Below are positions 18,393 to 29,199 of a DNA stretch of 64,000 bases, one piece after another. How positions within the stretch are numbered: the first letter of the stretch is position 1; every line of letters begins with the position of its first letter. This DNA comes from Polyangium spumosum (GTDB lineage Bacteria > Myxococcota_A > Polyangia > Polyangiales > Polyangiaceae), in the NCBI RefSeq assembly GCF_009649845.1, contig NZ_WJIE01000002.1, forward strand, positions 62,001-126,000, in the 5' to 3' direction. A program made the translations under genes and the position numbers. The notes below the pieces were generated by a model. The model was not told where the DNA came from, searched no databases, and was given only the letters and a program-made list of their open reading frames with translations.

Positions 18393-20711
18393 ATGGCGAG
18401 GCATGACGTTTCCGGGCTCCGCGACGCGGGCGCGGCGGGGCTGCGGATTGGTTTGTCGGAGGACGGGAGCGGGGCCATGGCCGCCGCCATGGAGGCGCTC
18501 GCCGCGCAGCGGGTCGACGATCGCGATTTCTGCGTGCGGATGCTGCCTCGCGTCTCGCGGACGTTCGCGCTCTCGATCCTGTCCTTGCCCGAGGCGCTCT
18601 CCGATTCGCTCTGCGCCGCCTATCTCCTGTGCAGGGTCGTCGACAGCATCGAGGACGCGAATCCGATCACGCCGGAGACGCGCGCCTCGCTCTTCGATGC
18701 GTTCGACGCGCTCATGCGGGGAGAGGGAGGATCGCTCCCCGAATTCGAGGCCCGATTCGCGGACACGTCCATCGGCATGGCCGAGGCCGATCGCGCCCTC
18801 TGCAAGGGCGCCGGCGCGGTGTTCCGCGTGTTCCGCGCCCTGCCCGCCGCCGATCAGGAGGCGATCCGGCCGTGGGTGCTCGAGATGAGCCGGGGGATGC
18901 GTGATTATGCGAGCCGCGCGGACGCCGAGGGCATGACGCGGATCGTCGACGTTCCCGATCTCGAGCGGTATTGTTATTTCGTGGCCGGCACGGTGGGCGA
19001 GCTGCTCACCTCGCTCTTCGAGCGCGCCGTGCCCGGGGCGAGCGAGGAGGTCGTCGCTGCGGCGCGGAGCCGCGCGACACGTTTCGGGCTCGGCCTGCAG
19101 ATGGTCAACGTGCTGAAGGACGTCGCGGAGGACCTCGATCGCGGCGCGTGTTTCCTCCCGGAAGACGTGCTCGCCCGTCACGGGGTTCGTCGGGACGCAC
19201 TGCTCTCGCCGGAGGCGCGTGAAGGTGGCCTCGCGGCGGTGTCCGAGGTGTGCGCGATCGCGCGGGGGCACCTCGACGCGGCCGTCGAATACACGTTTTG
19301 CTGGCCGGGCCGCGAGGGCGCCGAGGTGCGCGCGTTCTGCGCGGTCCCGCTGGCGCTGGCGATCGCCACGCTGCGCGAGGTGGAGCGGGGCGAGGACACG
19401 CTCGTCCGCGGGCGCGAGCCGAAGATCGATAAACGCCTCGTGGCCGAGGTGCTCGCCGGCGCGCGGCGCGCGGCCGAGAGTGACGCGGCGCTCACGGCCC
19501 TGTTCGCACGCGCGGCGGAGGCCAGGCCGAGCGCGCCCGCGGGGGGATCCGGCCGCGTGACCATGCCGCTGCTCCGCGCGCGGAGGCCGCCGGTGCCGCC
19601 CGAGCGGCGCGCGTCGATGACGGTGATCCGCGGCGGCGCGGACGCGAAGAAGTCGAGCGGCGATGCCTCGCGGAGCGAGGCGCGGGCCCGCGAGGGGCGC
19701 GTGCTCGTCACGGGCGGCGCGGGGCACCTCGGGCAGAACCTCGTGCGGCGCCTCGTCGCCGAGGGCAAGGAGGTCCGCGTGCTCGTACGAGGCGCGCGGG
19801 GCGCGGCGACGCTCGCAGGTTTGCCCGTGGAGGTGGTGACGTGCGACGTGCGCGACGCGGACGCGCTCGGCGCGGCGACGCGCGGGATCGCGGAAGTCTA
19901 TCACGCGGCGGCCCTCGTGGCCGAAGGGGACGAGCGATCGTTTTTCGAGACGAACGTGCTCGGCACACGCGCGCTGCTCGGCGCGTGTCGCGAGGCAGGC
20001 GTGCGGCGGGTCGTGGTGACGAGCTCGCTCGACGCCGTGCGATATGAGGATTCACGCGGCGCGCCGATCGACGAGGCGACGCCGCTCGACCCGTTCTCCG
20101 CGCACTCGCCGCACGCGCGGACGAAGGCGCTCGCGGAGCACGAATGCTTGAAGGCCGTGGCGGACGGGCTCGACGTGGTCGTGGTCGCGCCGACGACGCT
20201 GGTCGGGCCCTTCGACGATCGTCCGAGCCTGATCGGCCGCGCGCTCGTGGATCACGCGAACGGCAGGCTCCGCGCCTTCGCGCGTGGCGCGCTCCTGCTC
20301 ACGGCGACGCGCGACGCGGTGGAGGCCCACGTCGGCGCGATGCGGAGCGGGCGCAAAGGGCAGAAGTACGTGGTCGCGACCGAGCTCGTGTCGATGGACG
20401 ATCTGCTCTCGTTCTTCGAGGAAGCGAGCGCGCGGCGGCGCCCGTCGTTCGCCGTGCCGGCCCGGATCGTGGAGGCGCCCTTCGCGCGGAGATTCGCGGC
20501 GGCGCGGGTGCTCGGGGGCGAACGTCCGCCGGGCGCGCCTTCGCCCGCGTCCTCGCCGCGGCGCGCGGACACCTCGAAAGCAGAGCGCGAGCTCGGCTTC
20601 GTGCCGACGTGCGTGCGGAGCGCGATCTACGACGCGTACGCCGATTTCTTCCGGCGGGCGCTCGTGCCCGAAGGCCCCGCGTCGCGCGGGGCGCACGTCC
20701 CGCGGACGTGA
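18393..20711 (+). CDS. Squalene synthase fused to an SDR (3-beta-HSD/HpnA-like) domain
   Basis: Residues about 30-390 are a trans-isoprenyl diphosphate synthase of the squalene/phytoene family: FCVRMLPRVSRTFALSILSLP, the first Asp-rich site DSIED (84-88), YCYFVAGTVGELLT, and the second site KDVAEDLDRG (Asp243, Asp247). The reaction joins two farnesyl diphosphates to squalene. After a loose linker (about 390-430), residues about 435-770 are an extended SDR: VLVTGGAGHLGQNLVRRL (glycine-rich site), YHAAALVAEG, VVVTSSLDAV. In the YxxxK catalytic motif the Tyr is replaced by His574 (HARTK, Lys578). The SDR may be a sterol 3-beta-dehydrogenase/C4-decarboxylase relative or an HpnA-like epimerase. 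The oxidosqualene cyclase fusion gene lies 134 bp downstream, so the two form one pathway. Confidence 0.88.
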   Translation: MARHDVSGLRDAGAAGLRIGLSEDGSGAMAAAMEALAAQRVDDRDFCVRMLPRVSRTFALSILSLPEALSDSLCAAYLLCRVVDSIEDANPITPETRASLFDAFDALMRGEGGSLPEFEARFADTSIGMAEADRALCKGAGAVFRVFRALPAADQEAIRPWVLEMSRGMRDYASRADAEGMTRIVDVPDLERYCYFVAGTVGELLTSLFERAVPGASEEVVAAARSRATRFGLGLQMVNVLKDVAEDLDRGACFLPEDVLARHGVRRDALLSPEAREGGLAAVSEVCAIARGHLDAAVEYTFCWPGREGAEVRAFCAVPLALAIATLREVERGEDTLVRGREPKIDKRLVAEVLAGARRAAESDAALTALFARAAEARPSAPAGGSGRVTMPLLRARRPPVPPERRASMTVIRGGADAKKSSGDASRSEARAREGRVLVTGGAGHLGQNLVRRLVAEGKEVRVLVRGARGAATLAGLPVEVVTCDVRDADALGAATRGIAEVYHAAALVAEGDERSFFETNVLGTRALLGACREAGVRRVVVTSSLDAVRYEDSRGAPIDEATPLDPFSAHSPHARTKALAEHECLKAVADGLDVVVVAPTTLVGPFDDRPSLIGRALVDHANGRLRAFARGALLLTATRDAVEAHVGAMRSGRKGQKYVVATELVSMDDLLSFFEEASARRRPSFAVPARIVEAPFARRFAAARVLGGERPPGAPSPASSPRRADTSKAERELGFVPTCVRSAIYDAYADFFRRALVPEGPASRGAHVPRT

Positions 20712-20845
20712 GCACGAATGGACGGGAGGCCTTGACGGCGCGTGGTTCGTCCGCGCGCCTTTGAAGGCCTCGCGAGTGATCGGGGGGGACCAGTTCTGCA
20801 TGCCGCCGGCGGGCGCCGGGGCGACGGAGACGAACGAGGTCCTGC

Positions 20846-23800
20846 ATGAATGGGAAGGCAGAGAGGATCGACTACGACATCGCCGTGATCGGCGCCGGTC
20901 CGGTCGGATGCGTGTCGGCGCTCGCGTTCGCAAGGCGAGGCGCACGGGTGCTCTTGCTCGAGTCGAACCCGCGCGCGGTCGAGAGGCTCGCCGGCGAGTG
21001 GTTGCACCCGCCCGCCGTGGACATCCTGCGCGGGCTCGGCGTGGATCTGCGGGCGAACACGACGTACGAGACGGGCCGCGGGTTCGTCCTGTACCCCGAC
21101 GACGGCACGACGCCGATCGCGCTGCCTTATCGCGCCGGCAACGTCGGGCACGCCATCGAGCACGCGCGGCTCGTCGAGCGGCTGCGCGAGCACGCGAGCG
21201 GCGAGGGGCTCATCGATTACCAGCCAGGCTCCCGCGCGACGAACATCGTCGAGAAGGCGCTCTCGTACCAGCAGAAGGGCGGCGCCACGCGGACGATCCG
21301 CGCCGGGCTCGTCGTCGGCGCGAGCGGGCGGAGCGGCGTGGCGCACGCGGCGCTCTCGATCGACCGGAGCGCGGCGACGTACTCGCGTATGGCGGGCCTC
21401 CTGCTCGAAGGCGTACGGATGCCGCTCGAAGGGCACGGCCACGTCTTCCTCGGCGGCCCGGGGCCGGCGCTCGCGTATCGGATCGACGATCGGCGCGTGC
21501 GCCTCTGCCTCGACGTGCCCCTCTCGATGCGCGTGCAGCGCAGCAAGGCGGCGACGCTCTGGGACGCCTACGCGCACGTCCTGCCCGAGGCGCTGCGGCC
21601 GGCGTTCCGGCGCGCGCTCGAGGCGGGCGAGATCGCGTGGGCGACGAACCAGATCCGCCCGCGCGTCGATTACGGCCGCGAGGGGCTCGCGCTCGTGGGC
21701 GACGCGGTGGGCCACCACCACCCGCTCACGGCGCTCGGCATGACGCTCGGCTTCCAGGACGCGATCGCGCTCTCCGAGGCGAAGAGCTTCCGCGCCTACA
21801 GCCGCGGTCGCGCGATCGGGAGCCGCGCGCCGGAGATGCTCGCGGTCGCGCTCTACGAGGTCTTCGCCGACACGTCGGACGAGACGGCGGCGATCCGCAG
21901 CGGGATTTACGACCTCTGGCGCGAGCAACCCGCGGAGCGGATGCGCACGATGAGCTTCCTCTCGTGCGAGGACACGAACGCGCTCCATTTCGGCCGCTCG
22001 TTCCTCAAGGCGCTGCTCCGCGCGTCCTCCGCGATCGTGCGCGACGGCGTGGTCCGGCGGGATCCGCGGCACGCGGCGGGCGTGGCGGGTGAGCTCGGCA
22101 TGCGCCTGCAATGGATGATGCGCGCGACGTTGCACCTCGCGCCGGCCGAGCCGACGCGTGATTTTCCGCGCTCGGCCGAGGATCGATACGGCGCGGCGCT
22201 GAAAGCCGCCGCGGGGCGGGCCGAGGTCCTCGAGCACCCCGCGGCCGAGCGCGCGACGCGGCTCGGGAAAACGCGGCTCGAGCCGAGGACGGCGCTCGCG
22301 CGGGGCGTCCGCGCGCTCGCGCGTGAGCAGGCCGAAGACGGGTCGTGGGAGGGCGAGGTCGTCTGGAACCCGATGCTCGCGGCGCAATACGTCCTCGCGT
22401 GCCACGTGATGGGCGAGCCGATCGATCCGGTGCGCCGCGAGCGGCTCCTCTTGCATTTCGCGCGGACGCGTTTGCCCGATGGAACGTGGGGCATGCACGA
22501 GCTCTCGCAGCCTTACCTGTTCGTCACGACGCTCGTGTACGTGGCGGCGCGCGTGCTCGGCGTACCGGCGGACGACGCGCTCGTGGCGAAGGGGCTCGTG
22601 TTCATTCGTGAACAGGGCGGAGCTTCGGCGATCCCGACCTGGGGCAAGCTGTGGCTCGCGCTGTGTGGTCTTTATGCCTGGGAGGGCGTGCCGAAGGTGC
22701 TGCCCGAGGCGTGGCTCTTGCCGCGATCGTGGGCGCTCCACCCGTCGAAGTATTATTGCCACACGCGGTACATCTACCTCGGCATGTCGCTGCTCGTCGC
22801 GGCGAAGCGGAGCGCGCCCGAGACGGCGCTCACGCGGGCGCTGCGCGACGAGCTGTACCCGCAGGGGTTTGGCGCGGTCGATTTCGCGGCGGCGCGAAGG
22901 CAGCGGCGCGCGGCGGAGCTCCACACGCCGCCGAGCCTCGCGCTCGAATTCGCGTATCAGGCCTTCGAGGTCGTCGATCGGGTGCGTTCGGCGAAATCGC
23001 GGACGGGCCTGCTCTCGGCGCTCCGCGAGGAGGTGCGCTTCGATCTGCGCACGAGCGGCCACACCGGATTGTCGCCGGTGAGCGGGCTGCTCGGGATCCT
23101 GGCGCTCTGGATGCACGACCCGCAGGACCCGGACGCGCGCATGGCGCTCGAGCGGTTCGAGGGCTGGATCTGGGAGGACGACACCGACGGCGCGCGGGTC
23201 GCCGGGGCGCGCAGCGCGACGTGGGATACGTCCTTCGCGGCGCAGGCGCTCGTGGCGGCGTCGAGGCACGTGGACGTGTCCGAGGCGCTCGCGCGGGCGG
23301 ATCGATTCCTCGAAGACCAGCAGATCCGCGAGGCGAGCGAGGACGCGGCGGCGCACGACAGGCTCGATCCGCGCGGCGGGTATTGCTTCGCCGGGGTCTG
23401 GCACGGGTGGCCGGTGAGTGATTGCACGGCGGAGGCGATGCTCGCGCGGCTGGAATCACCTCACTCGAAGGCCTCGGCCGAGGACATGGCGGCGGCCGTG
23501 CGATTCGTGCTCCGGTGCCAGAACCCGGACGGCTCGTTCGGCAGCTACGAGGCGCGGCGCACGCGTTTGCCGCTCGAATGGCTGAACCCGGCGGAGATGT
23601 TCGGGGACTCGATGAGCGAGGACGCGTACGTCGAATGCACGGCCTCGTGTATCGCGGCGCTCGCGGCGTTCCAGGAGCATCACCCCGAGCTCTTGCGGAG
23701 CGAGGTAGATATCGCGATCCGGCGAGCCGCGGCGCGCCTGCGGGCCCTCCAGCGGGCGGACGGCTCGTTCCCGGCGGCGTGGGGCGTGTGTTTCATTTAT

Positions 23801-24256
23801 GGCACGATGTTCGGCGTGCGGGGCCTGCTCGCGGCGGGCGCGCCGCCGCACGACCACGCCATTCGCAAGGCATGCGCGTGGATCAAGGCGCGACAGCAGC
23901 CGGACGGCGGCTGGGGTGAGCACCACGAGAGCGCGATCGTCGGGCAATACCGCGAAAACGCCCGGAGCCAGGTGATCCAGACGGCCTGGGCGATCACGGC
24001 GCTGCTCGAGGCGAAGGATCCGGACTGGGACGCGATCGATCGTGGAGCGCGTTTCCTCGCCTCCGCGCAACGCGACGACGGGACCTGGCCCGCCGAGGAG
24101 CCCGCCGGCATCTTCTTCCGCACGGCGCTGCTGCATTACACGCTGTACAAGAGCTACTTCCCGATCGCGTCGCTCGGCCTCTACGAGACCCGCAGGGCCG
24201 AACGTGAGGTCTGGGGTCGCGAGCGCGCGGCGGCGTTCGAGCCGGCGCTCGGCTGA
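20846..24256 (+). CDS. Squalene monooxygenase-like FAD enzyme fused to an oxidosqualene cyclase
   Basis: Residues 1 to about 430 are a FAD monooxygenase: the dinucleotide site IGAGPVG (Gly16, Gly18, Gly21), GEWLHPPA, and the flavin motif VGDAVGHHHPLTALGM (Asp286), which matches squalene monooxygenases. Residues about 445-1136 are a triterpene cyclase of the oxidosqualene type. The catalytic acid is Asp859 in VSDCTAEA (DCTAE), not the DxDDTA of squalene-hopene cyclases. QW repeats such as QNPDGSFGSYE and QQPDGGWGEHHES, and WLNPAEMFGDSMSEDAYVEC, confirm the subfamily. Squalene would be epoxidised and cyclised by one chain. His853 and Val857 sit where cycloartenol and lanosterol synthases differ. 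The usual length is about 430-570 for the epoxidase and about 720 for the cyclase, so both parts look complete. Confidence 0.92.
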   Translation: MNGKAERIDYDIAVIGAGPVGCVSALAFARRGARVLLLESNPRAVERLAGEWLHPPAVDILRGLGVDLRANTTYETGRGFVLYPDDGTTPIALPYRAGNVGHAIEHARLVERLREHASGEGLIDYQPGSRATNIVEKALSYQQKGGATRTIRAGLVVGASGRSGVAHAALSIDRSAATYSRMAGLLLEGVRMPLEGHGHVFLGGPGPALAYRIDDRRVRLCLDVPLSMRVQRSKAATLWDAYAHVLPEALRPAFRRALEAGEIAWATNQIRPRVDYGREGLALVGDAVGHHHPLTALGMTLGFQDAIALSEAKSFRAYSRGRAIGSRAPEMLAVALYEVFADTSDETAAIRSGIYDLWREQPAERMRTMSFLSCEDTNALHFGRSFLKALLRASSAIVRDGVVRRDPRHAAGVAGELGMRLQWMMRATLHLAPAEPTRDFPRSAEDRYGAALKAAAGRAEVLEHPAAERATRLGKTRLEPRTALARGVRALAREQAEDGSWEGEVVWNPMLAAQYVLACHVMGEPIDPVRRERLLLHFARTRLPDGTWGMHELSQPYLFVTTLVYVAARVLGVPADDALVAKGLVFIREQGGASAIPTWGKLWLALCGLYAWEGVPKVLPEAWLLPRSWALHPSKYYCHTRYIYLGMSLLVAAKRSAPETALTRALRDELYPQGFGAVDFAAARRQRRAAELHTPPSLALEFAYQAFEVVDRVRSAKSRTGLLSALREEVRFDLRTSGHTGLSPVSGLLGILALWMHDPQDPDARMALERFEGWIWEDDTDGARVAGARSATWDTSFAAQALVAASRHVDVSEALARADRFLEDQQIREASEDAAAHDRLDPRGGYCFAGVWHGWPVSDCTAEAMLARLESPHSKASAEDMAAAVRFVLRCQNPDGSFGSYEARRTRLPLEWLNPAEMFGDSMSEDAYVECTASCIAALAAFQEHHPELLRSEVDIAIRRAAARLRALQRADGSFPAAWGVCFIYGTMFGVRGLLAAGAPPHDHAIRKACAWIKARQQPDGGWGEHHESAIVGQYRENARSQVIQTAWAITALLEAKDPDWDAIDRGARFLASAQRDDGTWPAEEPAGIFFRTALLHYTLYKSYFPIASLGLYETRRAEREVWGRERAAAFEPALG

Positions 24257-24268
24257 CGCCCCCCGTCT

Positions 24269-24294
24269 CCCCTCTCCCGCGGGCGGGAGAGGGG
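24269..24294. terminator. Hairpin between convergent genes
   Basis: An 11-bp perfect stem CCCCTCTCCCG / CGGGAGAGGGG (24269-24279 and 24284-24294) with a 4-nt loop lies just after the cyclase stop and before the TerB-like gene stop. It lacks a T-tract, so it may act as a bidirectional terminator or belong to a dispersed palindromic repeat family. Confidence 0.6.
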
Positions 24295-24307
24295 CCGGGG
24301 ATGGGGG

Positions 24308-24841
24308 CTAGCCGTGCGCTTGCCCCATGATCTTGTGCAGCTCGTCGATCGAGAACCCGAACGCGCGCGCCAGCGCCTGCAGCGCGAGCCCTTCCTTCTG
24401 CCCCACGCCGCCGTCGAGCCACGCGACCGCCGACGCGACCAGCAACGTCGCGCGGCGCAGCTCCGGGTCCGGCAGGATCTCCGCGATAGCTCGGGCGCGG
24501 GCCTCGATCCCCTCGGAGGCGCGGCCTTGTGCTTCGTTCGCCATCGCGGCGAGCTGGTCCGCGTCGAACTTGTTCTCCGTGAGCGCCCCGACGCGCTCGA
24601 CGACCCGCTCGGATTCGCTGCTCGTGTAACGCCCGTCGGCTGCCGCGACGAGGTAGGCGGCCTCCACGAGCGCGCCGATCTGGGCGCCCACGTGCGCCTC
24701 CTCGGCGGCGTCCCTCGCCTCGGCCTCGGCCTTCGCGGCGGCCTCGCGCTCGAGCATTTCCTTGTACGCGTTCGCCTGCGCGAGGGCCTCTTGCACCGCC
24801 GCGACGTTCCCCAGGCTCTGCAGCCGCTTCACTTCCGCCAT
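24308..24841 (-). CDS. TerB-like helical protein, 177 aa
   Basis: ATG 24841 is preceded by GGGAGG at a good distance. The N-terminal third is a charged coiled coil (LEREAAAKAEAEARDAAEEA), and the rest is helical with LVEAAYLVAAADGRYTSSE, LTENKFDADQLAAM and LLVASAVAWLDGGVGQKEGLALQALARAFG. The pattern of an A-A-DG start, then a second D(G)xxxxxE helix, fits the TerB/DjlA-type metal-binding domain of tellurite-resistance and stress proteins. It faces the sterol operon (convergent). Function by analogy only: stress or membrane-associated signalling. Confidence 0.75.
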   Translation of the reverse strand: MAEVKRLQSLGNVAAVQEALAQANAYKEMLEREAAAKAEAEARDAAEEAHVGAQIGALVEAAYLVAAADGRYTSSESERVVERVGALTENKFDADQLAAMANEAQGRASEGIEARARAIAEILPDPELRRATLLVASAVAWLDGGVGQKEGLALQALARAFGFSIDELHKIMGQAHG

Positions 24842-24930
24842 GACGACCTCCCTTTCTTTCGCCGAGCGACCTTCGCACGCCAAAGGCGCCATTGTCCACG
24901 CCCTTCGCGATACGATACCCGCAAGAGCCC

Positions 24931-26682
24931 ATGCCCACGCCTCGACCTCCGCTCTCCCCGTGGTTCGCCGCGCTCCTGCCCTTCGTGGCCTGTGATCCGG
25001 GCTCCGCGGCGCCGGAGCCCCTCGCCCGCGTCGCATCGCCGCTCGTCGCGACCGAGGAGGCCGATCTGCTCGCGCCCGACGGCGATCCGAGCGACTTCTT
25101 CGGCTCCTCCGTCGCGCTCTCGGGGGACACGGCGATCGTCGGCGCGCCCGACGAGGACACGAAAGGCACGGACGCGGGCGCGGCCTACGTGTTCGTTCGG
25201 ACAAACGGATCCTGGCAAGAGCAGCAGAAGCTCGTGGCGAGCGACGGAGGGCCCGGCCAATGGTTCGGGCGCGCGGTGGCGATCGAGGGGGACGTGGCCG
25301 TCGTCGGCGCGCCGAGGGGCCAAGGCGCCGTGCCGGGCTCGGGCGCGGCCTACGTGTTCGTCCGGACGAACGGCACATGGGAGGAGCAGCAGAAGGTGTT
25401 CGGGGCCGACGGAGAGCCCGGCGACACGATGGGCCAGGCGGTCGCGCTCGCAGGCGGGGCGCTCGCCCTGGGCGCGCCGTCCGAGAACACGAAAGGCGCG
25501 GACGCGGGGGCGGTGTACGTATTCGTCGAGAATGGGGGCACGTTCACGCAGCAAAAGAAGCTCCTCTCGGCCGACGGGCAGGCGGGTGATCGCCTGGGGG
25601 CGTCGGTCGGTTTTTCCGGGCAGACCGTCCTCGCGGGCGCGCCGGGGGACGACGACGCGGGCACGGACGCGGGCGCGGCCTATGTGTTCGTCGGCGGGGG
25701 GGCGGTGTGGAGCCAGCAGAAGAAGTTTGTCGCGGCAGACGGGCAGGCGGGGGACATTTTCGGGACGGCGGTGGCGCTCGAGGGAGACGTGGCGGTCGTG
25801 GGCGCGCCGCTCGCGAATGCGGCTGGAGGCGACGCGGGGGCGGGATACGTCTTCACGCGCGCCGGGCTCACGTGGGCGAATGCGGGCAAGCTCGTGCCGG
25901 CGGCGCTCGGTGCGGACGACCGGCTGGGGACGAGCGTGGCGATCACCGAGGGTCGGGTGATCCTGGGCGCGCTGCTCGACGATACGAATGGCTCGAACGC
26001 GGGCGCGGCGTACGTCTTCACGGAGAGCGGCGCCGGGTGGTCCGAGGAGCTTTTGCTCGTGGCGGGCGACGGGACGGCGGGCGACGCCTTCGGGTTTTCG
26101 GTGGCCATCGACGGGGACACGGCCCTCGTGGGCGCCTACCTCGAGGACGACGCGGGGACAAACGCGGGAGCGGCCTATGTGTTCGTCCTGAAAAGCGAAG
26201 CGGGGGAGCCTTGTGACGTGGCCGCGTCGTGCGCGAGTGGTTTCTGCGTGGATGGCGTGTGTTGCGACAGCGCTTGTGATCTCGGCGCGTGTGACGCGTG
26301 CTCCGTGGCCGCGGGCGCGAGCGTGGATGGGGCGTGCGCCGTCCTCACGGGGAATCCGTGCGACGACGGGGACGCCTGCACGACGGGAGATACCTGCGCA
26401 GAGGGCGTGTGCACGAGCGGCCCGCCCAAGGATTGTGGTGGGGGCGCGTGCATGGACGGTCAATGCATGACGGAATCGGACGCGGGCGCAGATGCGGACG
26501 CGGGAGCGGATGCAGGCGCGGACGCGGGAGCCGGAGCCGACGAAGCCGTCCTCGTCACCGGCGGCGCTTGCCGGACGAGCGGCGGTGCCGACGGGCGCCC
26601 CGGCTGGTTTTTCCTGACGCTCCTCGCGGCCGCGCTCAGGCGGACGTCTCGCTCCGGTCGAGGATCGCCGCGAGCGACGTGA
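24931..26682 (+). CDS. FG-GAP repeat surface protein with Cys-rich module and MYXO-CTERM-like tail
   Basis: ATG 24931 gives an N-terminal signal (LSPWFAALLPFVAC), possibly lipidated at the Cys although the lipobox is weak. Residues about 40-425 contain roughly seven FG-GAP/integrin-alpha repeats, each with a (D)xFG.SVA(L/I).GD(T/V)A(V/I)VGAP core and a DAGAAYVFV strand. A Cys-rich region follows (CDVAASCASGFCVDGVCC..., CDACSVA, CTTGDTC), then an Asp/Ala-rich linker (DAGADADAGADAG). The end has GGACRTSGG, a hydrophobic run WFFLTLLAAAL and RRTSR, which looks like the MYXO-CTERM sorting tail of myxobacteria. It is probably surface-exposed. The 3' end overlaps the arsC gene on the opposite strand by 47 bp. 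Confidence 0.85.
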   Translation: MPTPRPPLSPWFAALLPFVACDPGSAAPEPLARVASPLVATEEADLLAPDGDPSDFFGSSVALSGDTAIVGAPDEDTKGTDAGAAYVFVRTNGSWQEQQKLVASDGGPGQWFGRAVAIEGDVAVVGAPRGQGAVPGSGAAYVFVRTNGTWEEQQKVFGADGEPGDTMGQAVALAGGALALGAPSENTKGADAGAVYVFVENGGTFTQQKKLLSADGQAGDRLGASVGFSGQTVLAGAPGDDDAGTDAGAAYVFVGGGAVWSQQKKFVAADGQAGDIFGTAVALEGDVAVVGAPLANAAGGDAGAGYVFTRAGLTWANAGKLVPAALGADDRLGTSVAITEGRVILGALLDDTNGSNAGAAYVFTESGAGWSEELLLVAGDGTAGDAFGFSVAIDGDTALVGAYLEDDAGTNAGAAYVFVLKSEAGEPCDVAASCASGFCVDGVCCDSACDLGACDACSVAAGASVDGACAVLTGNPCDDGDACTTGDTCAEGVCTSGPPKDCGGGACMDGQCMTESDAGADADAGADAGADAGAGADEAVLVTGGACRTSGGADGRPGWFFLTLLAAALRRTSRSGRGSPRAT

Positions 26683-27084
26683 GCTGCTCCTTGATCTCGT
26701 CACGCGCGCGGCGGAATCGCGCCCGCATCTCCTCGGGATCGACGTCCGGGTCGTCGCTCGCCGGATCGTCGATCGGCAAGTAATAGTGCTGCTTGCCGCT
26801 CAGGGTCGCGGGACAAACCTCCTCGGCGCAGAGCCGGATCACCGTGTCCACGGAGTCGGGGTCGATCGTCCCCACGAATTTCGAGCTCTGTCCGCCGAGA
26901 TCGACACCGATTTCCCGGCAGACCTGGATCGCCCACGGGCTCACGTGGGAGGGCTCGCTGCCCGCGCTCTGCACGCGGACGCCGTCGCCGAAGATCACCC
27001 GCCCGAGCCCCTCGGCCATCTGGCTACGCGCAGAGTTCTTCACGCACAAAAAGAGGACCGAGCGCATTCGTGGCCTTTGAAACG

Positions 27085-27088
<4 letters not shown>
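26636..27088 (-). CDS. arsC: Arsenate reductase, thioredoxin-coupled LMW-PTP type
   Basis: The protein has 150 residues and the low-molecular-weight phosphatase P-loop CVKNSARSQ (Cys15, Arg21; CX5R), which matches arsenate reductases of the thioredoxin family. Further motifs are AGSEP, EIGVDLGGQSSK, CAEEVCPATLSGK, with further cysteines for the thiol cascade, and LPIDDPAS. It converts arsenate to arsenite, which an efflux system would export; no such pump is in the window. ATG 27088 overlaps the selB stop by 4 bp (ATGA), so the gene is coupled to selB. That pairing is odd, as no arsenic operon gene is nearby. It could instead be a tyrosine phosphatase. Confidence 0.87.
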
Positions 27089-29034
<1,946 letters not shown>

Positions 29035-29080
29035 GGCGCGAGAGTAGCGTCACGGCAAGAACCCGGCTAGAAGGGCAGGT

Positions 29081-29175
29081 GGAAGCGCGCGGTCGGCTGG
29101 TGCCACCCCCGGTCTTCAAAATCGGCGCGGGGCAGTTCCGCTGTCCTGGGCAGGTTCGATTCCTGTGCGCTTCCG
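29081..29175 (+). tRNA. selC: tRNA-Sec (anticodon UCA)
   Basis: The 95-nt gene folds as a selenocysteine tRNA. The acceptor stem is 8 bp (GGAAGCGC with GCGCTTCC, discriminator G at 29175). The anticodon TCA at 29116-29118 sits in a 7-nt loop CTTCAAA closed by the CCGGT/ATCGG stem. There is a long variable arm, and the T-arm has GGTTCGATT. No CCA is encoded. It is divergent from selB, with 46 bp between selB's GTG and the 5' end of the tRNA, so a shared bidirectional promoter region is likely. The UGA anticodon and length fit no other tRNA. Confidence 0.93.
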
Positions 29176-29199
29176 TCTTCTTTTCCGGCGCGCGGACGC

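Noticed and set aside
20627-23404. Long open frame on the minus strand through the cyclase gene
   Set aside because: Its composition is Arg/Ala/Glu-rich with no domain pattern. It is a shadow of the well-supported plus-strand fusion gene; high-GC DNA gives many such frames.
20846-24256. Squalene-hopene cyclase (hopanoid) assignment
   Set aside because: The catalytic motif is DCTAE (Asp859) with a squalene-monooxygenase-like domain in front, so oxidosqualene cyclase is the better call.
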